Assembly (NCBI RefSeq): GCF_004798865.1
Contig: NW_025336480.1
Location: 21,340,154-21,404,153 of the forward strand
Source: Varanus komodoensis
Taxonomy: Eukaryota > Chordata > Lepidosauria > Squamata > Varanidae
Direction of reading: 5' to 3'
Length of the DNA: 64,000 bases
Made by a program: the position numbers and the translations under genes
Notes under the pieces: generated by a model
What the model saw: the letters and a program-made list of their open reading frames with translations, nothing else
Databases searched by the model: none
Told to the model about the DNA's origin: nothing
Part shown: piece by piece, positions 52,012 to 63,660 of the stretch
Position numbering within the stretch: position 1 is the first letter of the stretch
How the letters are laid out: each line of letters opens with the position of its first letter

Positions 52012-52125
52012 GATACCCTCTTGATGTTTTTGACTACAACTCGCAGCATTGCTGGCTATTGGCCATGCTGGTCAGAGCTGATGACAGTTGAAGTCTAAAT
52101 TGTATGCTCTCCAACCTGCTATACA
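52012..52125. mobile_element. hAT MITE, degraded
   Basis: gatgtttttgactacaactc, gcagcattgctggctattgg, ccatgctggtcagagctgat and gacagttgaagtctaaattg are colinear with the hAT MITE core; ends eroded. Confidence 0.6.
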
Positions 52126-52709
52126 GTAATTCCAGTAACGCTGGTGAATTGGGGGAAAAAATGAACCATATTACTCTATCTCCATATGCAAAGTTAGTAA
52201 CATTATTATTAATACTACTACTACTAACATTGCTAGTCTAATCTGTGTCCAGGAAATGCTGTCAATTGCTTACAATAAAGAACTTATATTGGCAAAGTTC
52301 AAGATACCCCTGGAAAGCAGTGCTTGAATTTTCAGGAGGTAAAATAAGGCAATCTTCTCTTTGGCTCCTCTTTTTCAGCACCTTGGAGACAAGTGAGAGA
52401 AGAAAGTGGATTATAAAGTAGAAAGGGGGCCTAGTAAATTCCTGTAAATTCAAGCACTCTTCAACAGTCAGAATTGAAAGCAATAGCAGGTTGGGATTTT
52501 GGTGAGTTTTTCTTAAGTATCATAATATCAGGGCCTAGATCTGGAATGCTGTATCATCTTGTAATTCAGGAAAACAGAATAAAATTCTTCAGGCCTAGAT
52601 TTAATCTTGTAGAAGGAATGGAAGAGTACAATGTCCTCAGTTTCAAACCGTATGTCAAAAAAGGATTGTGGAGGATGGAACCTTGGAGACTTGAAAGGAA
52701 TCCTGGAAA

Positions 52710-52936
52710 CACTAGAGCAGGGGTCTCAAACTCGTGGCCCACGGGCCCGTTGCCGGGATGGGTGGGGCAAGGGGGGGGCCCTGCGGCCTTCAAAGCGCCG
52801 GCGGCACCCGGGCCGGCCGCGGGATGAGCAGCCCACCACCACCGCAGTGGTGGAATGCTTGATGCGGCCCAGCCTCACCCAGACTCTACTTCCAGCGGCC
52901 CCCAGGGAAGTTGAGTTTGAGACCCCTGCACTAGAT
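52710..52936. mobile_element. Complete 211-bp GC-rich hAT MITE with target duplication
   Basis: The element at 52718-52928 has perfect 16-bp terminal inverted repeats, caggggtctcaaactc and gagtttgagacccctg. It is flanked by cactagag (52710-52717) and cactagat (52929-52936), 7 of 8 identical, the hAT duplication length. The interior is G+C-rich with many CpG sites. No transposase is encoded, so it was moved by an autonomous hAT elsewhere. The low decay points to recent insertion. Confidence 0.92.
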
Positions 52937-53580
52937 GGTTCTGTCAAAGAATATATATGTACCAATGGTGACAATACGTTTTTTAAACTCTTTCTTTCTG
53001 AAGCCCTTGATTTAGTCAGTCCCCTTTTTAAAATGATTTTGAAAACTGACATATCCATCAAGATAAATAATTTAAAACTTTTAATTTGTTTAAAAATATC
53101 AGCATTTCACTTTTCCAGCTATTTGAAGTTATTTACAAAAAGCTAAAAGAATAAGGTCTGTTGCACACCTCTAAAACTGAAGATTATATATATATTTAGT
53201 TTTAAATTTTATATTCTTCTTTTCCAAAAAGAACTTTTCAAGGGTGGACTGCATAATAAATCAAGTAATAGAAAGATTTCAATAAAGTAAAACAATAAAA
53301 ACTAAAAACCACAGATTAAGTAATGTGTTGACAATGTTATTAGTTCTATCTTTTTCCCATTTTATGCCCCACAATGAGGGTGAGTAGGAAAATCTACCTT
53401 AAAACATAATAAAACTTATAAAACTGCTTTCAATACAATCAGCATTTCTTATTTGGCTGGTGAAGGAGAACAGTGTTTCCTTACCTAACCAGCTTGCAGT
53501 CTGTGTATAAGTTTAAAATTTGCTATTTGTTTTTTAAAACAGTTTCAGTTGTGCAATGAAATGGATTGGAAGCTATATGT

Positions 53581-53593
53581 GGGGGGGGGGGGG
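53581..53593. repeat. Poly-G run (13)
   Basis: Thirteen consecutive G. Confidence 0.85.
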
Positions 53594-53669
53594 AGGTTTA
53601 GCACCAATGTAATATGTTTCCGGTATCCTGCTATGATAATCAACTATGTAGCCACTTTTTAAATTACTG

Positions 53670-53790
53670 GAATAATCCATTCCAGGCTGTCTTCAAAGGC
53701 AGCTCCATGGAGAACACATCCTAGTAGTCCAGCCTGGAGATTACCAAAGACTTCTTGTGATCCCTGGTAACTTGAAACACCAACGTCTTA
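53670..53790 (-). mobile_element. L2-like LINE fragment, minus strand
   Basis: ctgtcttcaaaggcagctcc, then cctagtagtccagcctggag corresponds to the segment at 40985-41040 (gtcttcaggggaagcccc ... agaagtctaggcggg). Short and diverged. Confidence 0.55.
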
Positions 53791-54417
53791 ATTGTGGGGC
53801 TTATAAAAATTAATTTTATTGGATATTTTATAGCATACTTATTGAATCTGTCAACCACAGCAAAAAAGTATCATTGTAAAAAATATTAAGCACTCTTGTT
53901 GAATAAAAGCATGTTACTGAATTACAAGCAACATTTTTAATAATACTAAGACATAAATTTTAGGACTTCAAACATTTTTCTGGATGGAAAATTGGCACTA
54001 TTGAAAAGAAAGTGAATGCACCAAAGTATTTCTTCAAGAAAATCTCATCTGGCAATCCTATGCAGACTTAAGCTACTTATAAAATAACATTTTTAAAGAG
54101 TTTACCGGAGAGTTTAGTCAAAGATAGACTATGCACAAAACCTTGCATGGAAACTTAACTGTGCAGACCCTGGAGTATTTTTCATGTGTTATTCAGTCTG
54201 TTTCAAAAGCAAGACACACTCCTGATACAACTGTAATACCTAACCATCCAAAATATAAAGCTGCTTTTCTGTTTTGATTTTAGTGGGACTTTATAGCAGG
54301 GCCTTGTGGGATTGTACATGGGAACATTCAGTTGCAAAGATTCTCCTTCCCACAAAACAACCTTTAATCCAGCACATTATTTCTTAAGACACAATTCAGA
54401 AATCTAGTTTTTCAAGT
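53791..54417. other. AT-rich intron stretch, no recognised feature
   Basis: Nothing recognised. Confidence 0.5.
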
Positions 54418-54500
54418 AAGGCTCCAATCTTACACCCACTTTCCTAGGTAATCCCCACTGAACTCAATGGGGCATGAATAGACATGTATGGGATTACAAT
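54418..54500. mobile_element. Palindromic MITE-like repeat (caatcc...ggattg family)
   Basis: ctccaatcttacacccactt, cctaggtaatccccactgaa, ctcaatggggcatgaataga and catgtatgggattac: the two ends are roughly inverted around gaactcaatgggg. Best-kept copy of this family in the window. Confidence 0.6.
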
Positions 54501-55039
54501 ATAAATCAGTATAGTTAGTAGTACATGCACATACTATTTTAAGGATTACTTTACATACATATTATGGGTTCTCTCCCTTTTTTTCTCCTGTAAGGAGTTC
54601 CTCTTTTTATACTAAACCTACCTTGCTTAGTCATAGGAAAAAAAAAGCAAATTCCATAAAATAACCTATCTTGAGGTCATTCTTATTTCCCAGCAGCCCC
54701 ACCCCCTGTGAGGGGTTAACTCCCAGTTTGAGATTACTGTAGGAAGCTGTTGAGGTTAACATAGTTTAGTTGTGCTACACACACTGGGGAATCCTGCCCG
54801 TTGGTGTTGTTGATAAATTTCTCAGCTATTTCACTGTTATTCAATATCTAGAAAAATTGAAAGACCAGAAACAGATGTCAATTGCATCCATCTTTGTTTA
54901 CGTTTCTGCCACAAATGAACTTCACTTATTTCCAGCAGGAAGAGCAAAAGGCACTTGCCATGATGATGTGTTGTTACTGTGCTTCTCCCCATGCAGTACT
55001 CAGAAGTCTTGAATGCTGGTTCCTGCGCATACTTTGTTA

Positions 55040-55260
55040 AGCTAAGTCATGTCTGTGTTTCCATGCAGGACATACAGTTTATTTTCCAGGTAGTGCAGTG
55101 GCAGGAATGTATGCGTCTTTTTACTTACCATGGCAATACCTGGAAAATAAACTGTATGCCGCTTTCCCTGTCCCGGTGTCCTGCAGTTGTGCTGAGCTAT
55201 AACTCCCAGCATGCCCCAAGCTGGAAGTAGTAATCCAGGGCATCTGGAGAGCACCAGGAT
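55040..55260. mobile_element. Inverted-repeat element with hAT-MITE-like flank
   Basis: Holds the perfect 22-bp inverted repeat 55071-55092 / 55137-55158 (arm starts catacagtttattttccagg). Outside it, tgcaggaca and tgtcctgca also pair if an 18-nt insert is allowed. The flank tataactcccagcatgcccc and gggcatctggagagc resemble hAT MITE core and end. It may be one MITE with a long stem, or a hairpin next to a MITE. Confidence 0.6.
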
Positions 55261-55319
55261 GAGGTATGTTGGTATAAGAAAGCAGAGGCTGAATTCCTTA
55301 ACCAAAGAGCTCTAACAAA

Positions 55320-55810
55320 ATAACTTTCTGTAGCAAATAATGAAAGCTTCCCGCAGGTGCTGATAATGGGCAAGACTTTATTAATTAAAAAGTGCTTGTG
55401 TTTTCTGTTGTGGGCAAACGCATTTTAGATGTGAATTTTCTGGATCACATCCTTCTGCCATTTGCTTTTCTTTGAATTCTGAGGAGCTGATACCTCACAG
55501 TTACTTTTATCTAGCTAGTACTAAAGAACATGCCATGTGAATTGTTTTTTGTCTCTAACCATAATGTGCATTTCAGCTTTCAAAGAAACTGTTCTTACAA
55601 GCTGTTGGCAGAGTCAGAATGGTTCATAGGAAGTTTATTAAGAATAGTTTTTGACAAAATTTCAATAGCCTGGGCAGTCACTTTGCAAAAAACATGAAAT
55701 GAGGTGGAATTCATTAGCTAAATTATTCATTATTAATTGCTTTCCTGCTTTATCTTCTGACACAGCTGCTGTTTCTGAAATAGAGAAATTACTTTTATTT
55801 CCTGATACAT
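55320..55810. promoter_or_regulatory. Candidate conserved noncoding element
   Basis: Repeat-free, AT-rich, with ttaattaa at about 55380, attattaattg at about 55730 and other homeodomain-type cores. Inference from texture only. Confidence 0.25.
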
Positions 55811-56449
55811 GACACACAGTACATAACTATTGACCCCAGAAGTAGAAAGCTTCTAGATTATGATTATGTTTAAGGGTATGTTGCATGGAAAAGTAAAATA
55901 GTAAACTCTCAGAAATAAAGTACTTGGCATATTTATGACATCTTAAAATACACAGTCTATAATTATGCCTTTTTAAGTATAAATATGCAGAGCCAAATTC
56001 TAAATTAACCAAGTTTTACGATTTTACATTTGTTTTCACTATTATATGGTGGAAGGTTCAATAAAGTTAAAAATGTCTTGAAAAAAGTATCACTTCCCAT
56101 GACGTACACTCCTCTCTCTTCTCCTATTGTTGACTCTGCATTAGGGATGCTTTAGGATTTGTTAATTCTGCACTTTTAAGTGAACTGACTTGATACTTAC
56201 CAGAATGATACATGAGTTGGAATACAGTTATCCTTTGGAGTTCATGCTTCCATAATTTTTACAATAAAACCTTTAACTAAAAAGAACCGCAATGTGCTTA
56301 ATTATGCACACTGAAGTTTATACAGAAATGTACATTTTAGGGTCAGATGTATGCAAAAATGTTTGCTTTGTAAAATGCATACACAAAAGAACAGTCTTCA
56401 TATTTAAATGTGAACCTTCTGGCATTTTTGCTGAGTCTTTATTTTCTCC
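55811..56449. other. AT-rich intron stretch, no recognised feature
   Basis: Nothing recognised. Confidence 0.5.
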
Positions 56450-56454
56450 CCTGG

Positions 56455-56576
56455 AGGATCAGCGAGGTATAGTGGTTAGAGTATTGGGCTAGAGAACTGG
56501 GAGCTCTGTGTTCAAATCCCTACTTGGCCATAGAGCTCACTGGGTGACTTTGGGCCAATCACTCTAGTTAATACAG
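56455..56576 (+). mobile_element. tRNA-derived SINE (Sauria-SINE-like), 3'-truncated
   Basis: Head gaggtatagtggttagagta-like with A box, gtgttcaaatcc B box, then actgggtgactttgggcca and atcact. The rest of the body and the tail are missing. Confidence 0.8.
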
Positions 56577-57361
56577 TACTTGCTAATGTCTTTGCTACAG
56601 TGAAAAAAATAGTTACGTGATCAACAATTAAGCAGCTTGTCATCACCTTAAGATGAATATAAAAAATGTGAATGTGTGTGTATATTTGCTGAGGCAGGTC
56701 TCTGTTGTTGCCCTCTCTAAAGTTCAGCTTTAGCTAGGTGAACAAGTGTAGTGGGGGGTGGGCAGAGGGGCGGGTTCTCAAAATGCTTGCTTCAGCTATA
56801 CTGGGGAAGTTGAAGGGTAAGCCTAGTCAAACATATTTTCCAGGTTTTTGAAAGAAATGTGGAAAATGACAAAATGTGTTTCCCAGAGTTAAAATTCAGG
56901 GCTTTTCAGAGAAATTCATCTTTACAAAGGCTCTAAGATAATCTCTGTTGGTATGGGGAGGCCTCAAATATAGTAATTCTAATGTATGGTCACTAACATA
57001 GTGTGAACTGGAAGGTTTATAAGACTCTTAGCTTTCACTGTTTCTGATTAAAATCAGTGGGAACATATGGACTTAAGGAAAACCACTATAGTGTTAGTCA
57101 GTGGATTTCTGTGGATCTCCACTCCCCTACATCTCCCAGCCTTGCCTGCTTCCCACCGCGAAGTAACTTCATTTTTCTTGATAAAAGTCAGTGAAAAATT
57201 GGCTATAATGAACCTCTGTAGGCTCTGTAACCCAGAATATGCACTACTAGAACCAAAGGTTTAGCTAAGCCCCTCCCCACACCTTAAGTCAGCTGTTATC
57301 CAGTATCAAAGGATGCATATGTGCCATGTCGCTAGAAAGTAGTATGCAAAATCTGAGGAAA

Positions 57362-57486
57362 ACCTACCGCAGAGGAGAGCTATTTGTGGCTGCTGTCCAG
57401 ATGCTGTTGCACTGCAACTCCCATCTGCTTTAGCTGGCATAGCCAATGGGGAAGCATAATGAGGGCCACAGGTTGCCTATGAATTG
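57362..57486. mobile_element. hAT-type MITE, fairly complete
   Basis: gctgctgtccagatgctgtt, gcactgcaactcccatctgc, tagctggcatagccaatggg and gggccacaggttgcctat are in the family order. Terminal bases eroded. Confidence 0.65.
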
Positions 57487-59519
57487 TCTTATGAGAACCA
57501 GTAGTATTCCTGTGGCCCTTCTTCATCAGTCAGTGCTGTAAGTCATGGTAGAGGACTTGCATACTGTGCAGTCATCCGTCTTCTACATCTGAGGAAACAG
57601 AGGAAGTTAGCCACAAAGGAAGCACACAAAAGAACACAAAGCTGGGATCCAGAAGGATCTCGGTGTGCAAACACTGATAAATGCTAGCACTTCCTTTGGA
57701 CAGCTGTGCCTAAGTGGCGATTCATCTATTACCTCAGCATCATAGTTGCCACCTACAAGTAAGTTTTATATCCTCAGCTCCACATTGCTGTTTGAGTTGG
57801 TTTTCTGTGTGGGTCAACAGAGTACATGCCTGCCTCAGTGCCATACTTCTAAGAGAGCTAGTGATGCTGACACAAGTTCTCACCACATAGACCACCAGAC
57901 CAAGCTGATACTGTATATTGGAGCAGCTTTTGCATGGAACCTTACCCATGCAGATTTCGTATTTGACACTGCCAGTATTTTCATCAACCATAGCATTTTG
58001 AAAATTGTGACTCTTTTGTCGCTTGAAAATACATGAAGGTTGCTTGTTTCTGCATCTGCAGTCTTTGACATCTCCTATCTTAACACAGTGGTGTGGGCCA
58101 CAAATGAAATCTACTGTTGGTTGCTGCTATGTGCATAGGTGGGCATGAATAAATGGGGGCATACGCTTCCATTTTCCACATATATGCAGTTTGTTCACTA
58201 AATTAGCACTCTGCTATTTTTGACCTATAAGGCCTACTTTGAATACTGGATTTGTGCTTTAGAGTTGAAATACTAAATTAGAGGTAATGTTATTTCAAGT
58301 ATGTACATTTTAGATATTTAAATGTAGTTGTTTTTAAAGGCTTGACATCAGTCATATGTATTCCATATAAAGAGCTGTGTTTTGGATTTCGGTTGTAGAT
58401 ACAGAAAATGCCTGCACATCTGCATTTATTATTTCCCATCAAGCTGGAATACAACTTTTGTAGTTGCATCCATATAGCAGAAAACATGTGAAACCCTGGG
58501 GTGCTGTAAAACCACAGCTTTGAGGTGGGATCATTGTAAAGCTGGCAATAACGAGGATGTTAGGATTTGTAGGCATAATATGTAATTTTAGTTATGATTT
58601 CATAAATAGTAGTCATAGCATTTTTGGGGTGGTGGTGGTAAACAATTACATTGCTCACATCAAAATGGCACCACATTGGCTTTTAAATTATTCCACCTGT
58701 CTGTATGAATAGGATTTCCAGTGTAGGAACATGCAGACAGCTGCTGCTAATGTTTTCCCTCTGCAGACAATGCTGGCAAGAGCTCTGGCTTTTGATGCGA
58801 AATGGTACCTGGTTTGCTAGCTCTGGTGCTAAAGGGGGAACAATTTTGCTTTTAAAATGACTGCACTTACTTTTGAATTTTGTGAATCATAAAAAAATGT
58901 CATCTTATAGCAAGCAAGCCAAGGTGCTATGTTCAAAGCAATATGACACTTCTTTCTCTTCCTGTACTTTTAAAAATTGTAATTCAATCCTATTAAAATT
59001 CAGATAGTGGGAAAGAGATGGAGTTCATGTTATAAGTTCAGGGTTCTATCCTGAAGACAATCTGACTCCTCGGTATCAAGCAGATTAGAATCTATAGGCG
59101 AGAAGAAGGAGTGTGTGTGTGGGGGAGTTAAGTATGTGAGATGTGTATAAATATGGATATAGTATATGGATAGTATGAAGCAGTGCATATCTGGAAGTGT
59201 CCACTTTACATATTGTGTGTGTAATAATCCATTTCTTCTTAAGCACTTTTGAGAAGATTAACATGCAACAAATAATCACAAGTTGCAACTTGCAAATCTT
59301 AGTCACAATGGTTTGATTTTTGTAGGACACGGTTTGGCTTCAGTAGACATTTGCACACCACAGCATATGACAGATGCTCAGATTTATTAGCATTGCTGCC
59401 CCATATTATGAGCAGGAGGCCCTTCCTAGACTCTTAGCAAAACCATTGTGCTATTGACCAATAAGATGTATGCATCTGGCTGATGTAATCTTGCTTTTCT
59501 GACAGTGGTTTAAGTGATA
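57487..59519. other. Intron stretch, no recognised family
   Basis: Ordinary AT-rich intron with a short GT run at about 59111-59120. No gene or repeat family seen. Confidence 0.5.
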
Positions 59520-60230
59520 TATGTCTGCAGGGCTTAGAAAGTGTTCTGTTTTTGTGCCTTCACTTTCCTGGAGTGCACTGCTTGCCATTCTACAAATGCA
59601 TTAGGGCTCCAAAAGGGTTAAGGGATATAGTGCTGCAATTAAAAATCCAGCTTGCCAACGAGCTATTTTGTGAGAGCGGTATAAATATGAGATCCGCTCG
59701 TCTGGCTCATTTGCAAGCCTTCTTTTTGACTTCTTTCACACAACTGGTGTTTTTGTGTTTAATTTAACAAGAAATGAGTAGTAAATGAAAGCTGCAGTCT
59801 GAAATCCCACTGTGAGCATGTTTTGCACTTGGCTCCCCAGTGAAAAGGCAATTTGTGAAATTATGTGATAGAGTAATTAGATGAAGCCTGGGCTTTTGAT
59901 TGTTGCCATGCTTATGAGGTGAAGGTTTGCTAGGGCGGGGGTAGGGAGGAGAGGGGAAAAATAGCTGATTATTATCCTGGCAAAGTTGGCTGAAGGCTTC
60001 TTAATTTATTTGTAAACAGAATATTTAGTGACCGCTTAGGAAGTAGCAGTAATCATCAGCTCATAAAGAAACTACAGCGGAGCTTTGGATTTTTACCGAG
60101 TGTTCATGTAAAATTTAAGCTGGGAGGCAGAATCCCTGTTAATGTAATTAGGATCTAATTTACCACCCTTTGCCCACAGATATATAATAATGTCTAGATA
60201 TTATTCTCTGTTTTAAGGGACATTACATGT
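59520..60230. promoter_or_regulatory. Candidate conserved noncoding element (best-looking in intron 8)
   Basis: About 700 bp without any recognised repeat, with a mixed, CpG-retaining composition (gagatccgctcgtctgg), two gtaatta/taatta-type cores and a forkhead-type TGTAAACA at 60011-60018. Texture is that of a vertebrate developmental enhancer. Could correspond to one of the known conserved elements of MEIS1 intron 8; not tested. Confidence 0.35.
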
Positions 60231-62565
60231 ACCTCAGTGCAGCATTTCCCTTGAATAGAACAGGTGTGTGTCCTCCCACCAGACCTCTCTCCCCATCCAC
60301 TAACTACCCAGGTTTGCATCAATAAATACACAGAAGCCGTTTTTTAAGGGAGACTTTCTTACGAAAAAGGGGAAAGGCTGGTTGGATTGGGGTGAAGAAT
60401 GAATGGAAAGAATGTCTGCAAATGAGGCAGTAATGGACAGTTGCCCTTTATGTACTGATGGATTTCTCAATGGTTAAGTAAATTAAAGCAAATGCTAGAA
60501 AAATCAATAGGCTTGCAGAGTCTTGGTTGTGCCTCATAGACTTTAGGACAGAATGACAGATGTGGTGCATATGACCCATTTAAGTATTAATGCTTGGGAA
60601 ATTGCTTCTGCGTGCAAGGTTATAGGCCTAGAAATATTGTTATATTAAATTACAGACAATAATATTTTTACGTATACGTGCAATTTATATGTTTCAGTTT
60701 AGTTGTTCTTATGTGTTACATTTGTCCTGGAAGATTAGTTACTTAGTTATGTCTGTGGAACAGTAAATCAAGTTTTAAAATGCAGTGAATTGTCCTCATA
60801 GAGAGCTGTATTTGTAAGGCACGTGTGTAACACACAATCGGGCATAGAGGGAATGTGCTAAAACAACATTTGCTGTATTATTATATTTCAACCACAATAA
60901 AAGTACCATGTTAGGGTCATAACTGTCACAGAACTCTGTTTGATGCGTTGATGCAGATTAGAGATGGTATCAACTTATTTTGTATTAATGGCAAAGCAAG
61001 TTGTAATGAATAAACACCAGAGGGGATGGGGGCATGCTAGGGACAGCACCCAGTTCAAGCCCAAATTCCTATTTGCTGCTCCCTGGGGAATGTCTGGTTT
61101 TCACAAATTGTAGATAAGTCTGTCTTCAGACTGGAGTGGTCCTTTTACCTACCTTGCAGAAGACTCTTCTCTATTGAAGAGCTGTCAGAACTAAGTCTGA
61201 TTTAAAGATAAAGAATCATTAGAAGCAAAAGGAGTCCTGAAGTTGCCCAGTAGCATACTGAACACTTGGTCATATTCCTCTCCAATCTGGTGAGATGCAT
61301 TGTATATCAATTTACATTTCTAGTATTTTCCCTAGATTTGCATGTATAAATATAAATTAGCATATGAAAACTCTATGCAGATTTGTGACTTCTTTGTTCT
61401 TCCTTTTAGTGAAGCCTTTCCTCCTTTTTTGCCAAAGCACAGTCACCTTGTTTCAGACAGCTGGTGGTTTCACACTTTTCGCAAACAAAAAAGGGTTCCC
61501 TGCACATAGAAAACTAGCACAATACAACTGTTCTCCCTGATGTCTCATTTCCTGTGCGCTGTGATTTTGTTTTGTGGTGTTTGGGGGAACACTCCTTCAA
61601 ATCCCCTTCTTTCTGCCCACACGCAGGTTTGCCTAAGAACCTTCATTGCACAATAGCAGAAGGGAATAAGCAAGGCTAGTAAACTTCAGATGTCAGTTAT
61701 TTTCATGCTTTAATATCATTGGCCGGCCATTTCTTGCATGCTGCCCAGATCGAACACAAGTTTCTCCATTTAATTCCATGTCCAGCTGCATTTGTGGGAG
61801 AATCATTCTTGGGGCAGTGAGGGAATACCTGGCTTGCAACTGTGAACTGCCCTCTTATATATGGCAGCTCTACAAGTACTAGCAAAAGATATCTTGCCAT
61901 GGTTGTTTAAAAAGTTAGAATTTAAATATTTGTGTTATTGTATATTAACCAATACATTTTGTGAAGATTCCTGTTGTGGGCCATTTTGGAAGATGAGTTT
62001 TGGCTGAAGTGGGGAAAAATATAGAAGAAAAAATAAATTTAGCAGTCATTGTTTGTTAAGTAGTAGTGGCAATTCTGAAATTTTGCTAGTTTGGAAATAA
62101 TGGACCCAGCCAAAATACCAGTGATGTAGTGGTATAGTGGTGGCATATTCTATAAACAATTATCTGGGAGTATGTCCTGTTGGCCCAGTAAAGCCCAATT
62201 CTGAGCTGTCCTGTATCACATCCCATTGTTAGTCTCCTGGTTCTCATAAGGTAATGCTATGCTCTGAAGAAGTGGGTTGGGTTAGAACTACAGTACTGAA
62301 AATGAGCAATACTGATTTAGCCAACATAGGTCGTGTGCTTTTATGAGCTTCTTCTACATATTTGTCATTTATGCAAGAAACATGATGGGGAGACTGGTTT
62401 TATGGTACTGATTCAGTCCTTGCCTTCCAAGTTTGAGTTATATGTGTGGTGGGGCAGGAGGGAGATAAGGAAAGAGCAAGAATGGTGAGCATGTATCAGT
62501 CTTCTGTGTAGCCCAAAGTGCCTGATCATGCCTAATCTTGCAACCTAAGGAAGGTCAGCGTGACT
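60231..62565. other. AT-rich intron stretch, no recognised feature
   Basis: No repeat family or gene was recognised. Confidence 0.5.
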
Positions 62566-62999
62566 TACTGTATTTTTCCGTCTATAAGATGCCCCCATGA
62601 ATAGGACGCCCCCCACTTTTCTTACTGATGTCTGAGCAAGCAAGCCTCCCCCCAAGTGCGCCCGTGATCAGGCCAGTCTCTCCCCACCCCGAGTAGGCCC
62701 GCGCCCGCTGCCACCACCTTTCAACTGGCTCCCTGTTGAAAAAGCTTGAGGACCCCTGGGCTACATGCTCGCCACAACATCAGCTGACATCAGTTACATA
62801 AGGCTCATGATTGGAGGAAACCTATTAGCTTGTCTCTGCAATCGGAAGTTTTGCTCGTGAGGCTCATTTGTAGAGGTAACGTATCGACAGTTTCACAACT
62901 GCAGTTCTCCTCTTGGCCCCCTGTGTATAAGACGCTCCTCCATTTTTAGGTAAATATTTTTAAGAAAAAGTATCATCTTATACACCGAAAAATACAGTA
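62566..62999. mobile_element. DNA transposon with tactgtattttt ends, interrupted by a hAT fragment
   Basis: Terminal inverted repeats of about 26 bp: tactgtatttttccgtctat... at the left and the complement of ...gtgtataag/gaaaaatacagta at the right, with two mismatches. Subterminal motifs of type tataagaygc recur near both ends. A TA target duplication is possible. No transposase frame. Inside, 62640-62758 ends gcttgaggacccctg, whose complement caggggtcctcaagc is a hAT terminus, so a hAT fragment was inserted. Superfamily of the outer element not assigned. Confidence 0.7.
62640..62758 (-). mobile_element. hAT fragment nested in the outer DNA transposon
   Basis: Read on the minus strand it begins caggggtcctcaagcttttt and aacagggagccag, the start of a common amniote hAT family. 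The other end is not clear, so the left limit is approximate. Confidence 0.5.
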
Positions 63000-63419
63000 A
63001 ATGTTGTGAACCATCCAGAAAGCTTTGAATACAGGCATTATACAAATGTAATAACGATAGTAATTATAATGTACAGAATTATGGATGTGTGTCTCTCTTT
63101 CTCTTTTGCTTTTACCCTAATGTTGGCATCCTGACCTCCCTTCCAGTTGCTGATTCCATTTTATTCACATTGCCCTTCCCACTTGATTTGCTTTTTTTTT
63201 CTTAATTATGTGAATGATGGAATAAAACACTGAAAGAGAATTGGCTCATTATTTGTGCATGTGCAGAAGATACCTGATATAAAATATATTTTAAGTGGCT
63301 CAAACAACTGTAACCTCCAACTGGTGGACCAGTAAAATGATGATGTTATGAAAAAAGGTAGATTATTACTTCAGGCCTTGTTGAGTATTTGTATATTCAG
63401 GATGAATGAGAGAACCATC
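63000..63419. other. Intron stretch, no recognised feature
   Basis: Nothing recognised. Confidence 0.5.
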
Positions 63420-63660
63420 CTGAAAGCTGTCAGGTCTAGACCGTGTAATGTGAATCTGAGTGATGACAGAATCTTGTCATTTGCCCACATGTAGTTTCAT
63501 TGCTATGGTGACAATATGCAGTGATGAAAGTTATCATTTAGAGTTTGGACAGTATGTAGTATGGTTATTGTAGCTGCCAGCTCCCTGTGCTGCAGCAGAT
63601 AGCCATTAGAATCGGGATAACACCCAAGTATCTAATGACGGAAGTGATACACTGATTTTG
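63420..63660. promoter_or_regulatory. Candidate intronic regulatory element with paired TALE sites
   Basis: CTGTCA at 63427-63432, TGACAG at 63464-63469 and TTGTCA at 63474-63479 lie within 53 bp; the last two face each other. An RFX-like ttgctatggtgac lies at about 63501-63513. No repeats. Motifs seen directly; function is inference. Confidence 0.4.

Noticed and set aside
52631-53146. 171-codon open frame
   Set aside because: It runs through the GC-rich hAT MITE, whose base composition lacks stops; not a gene.
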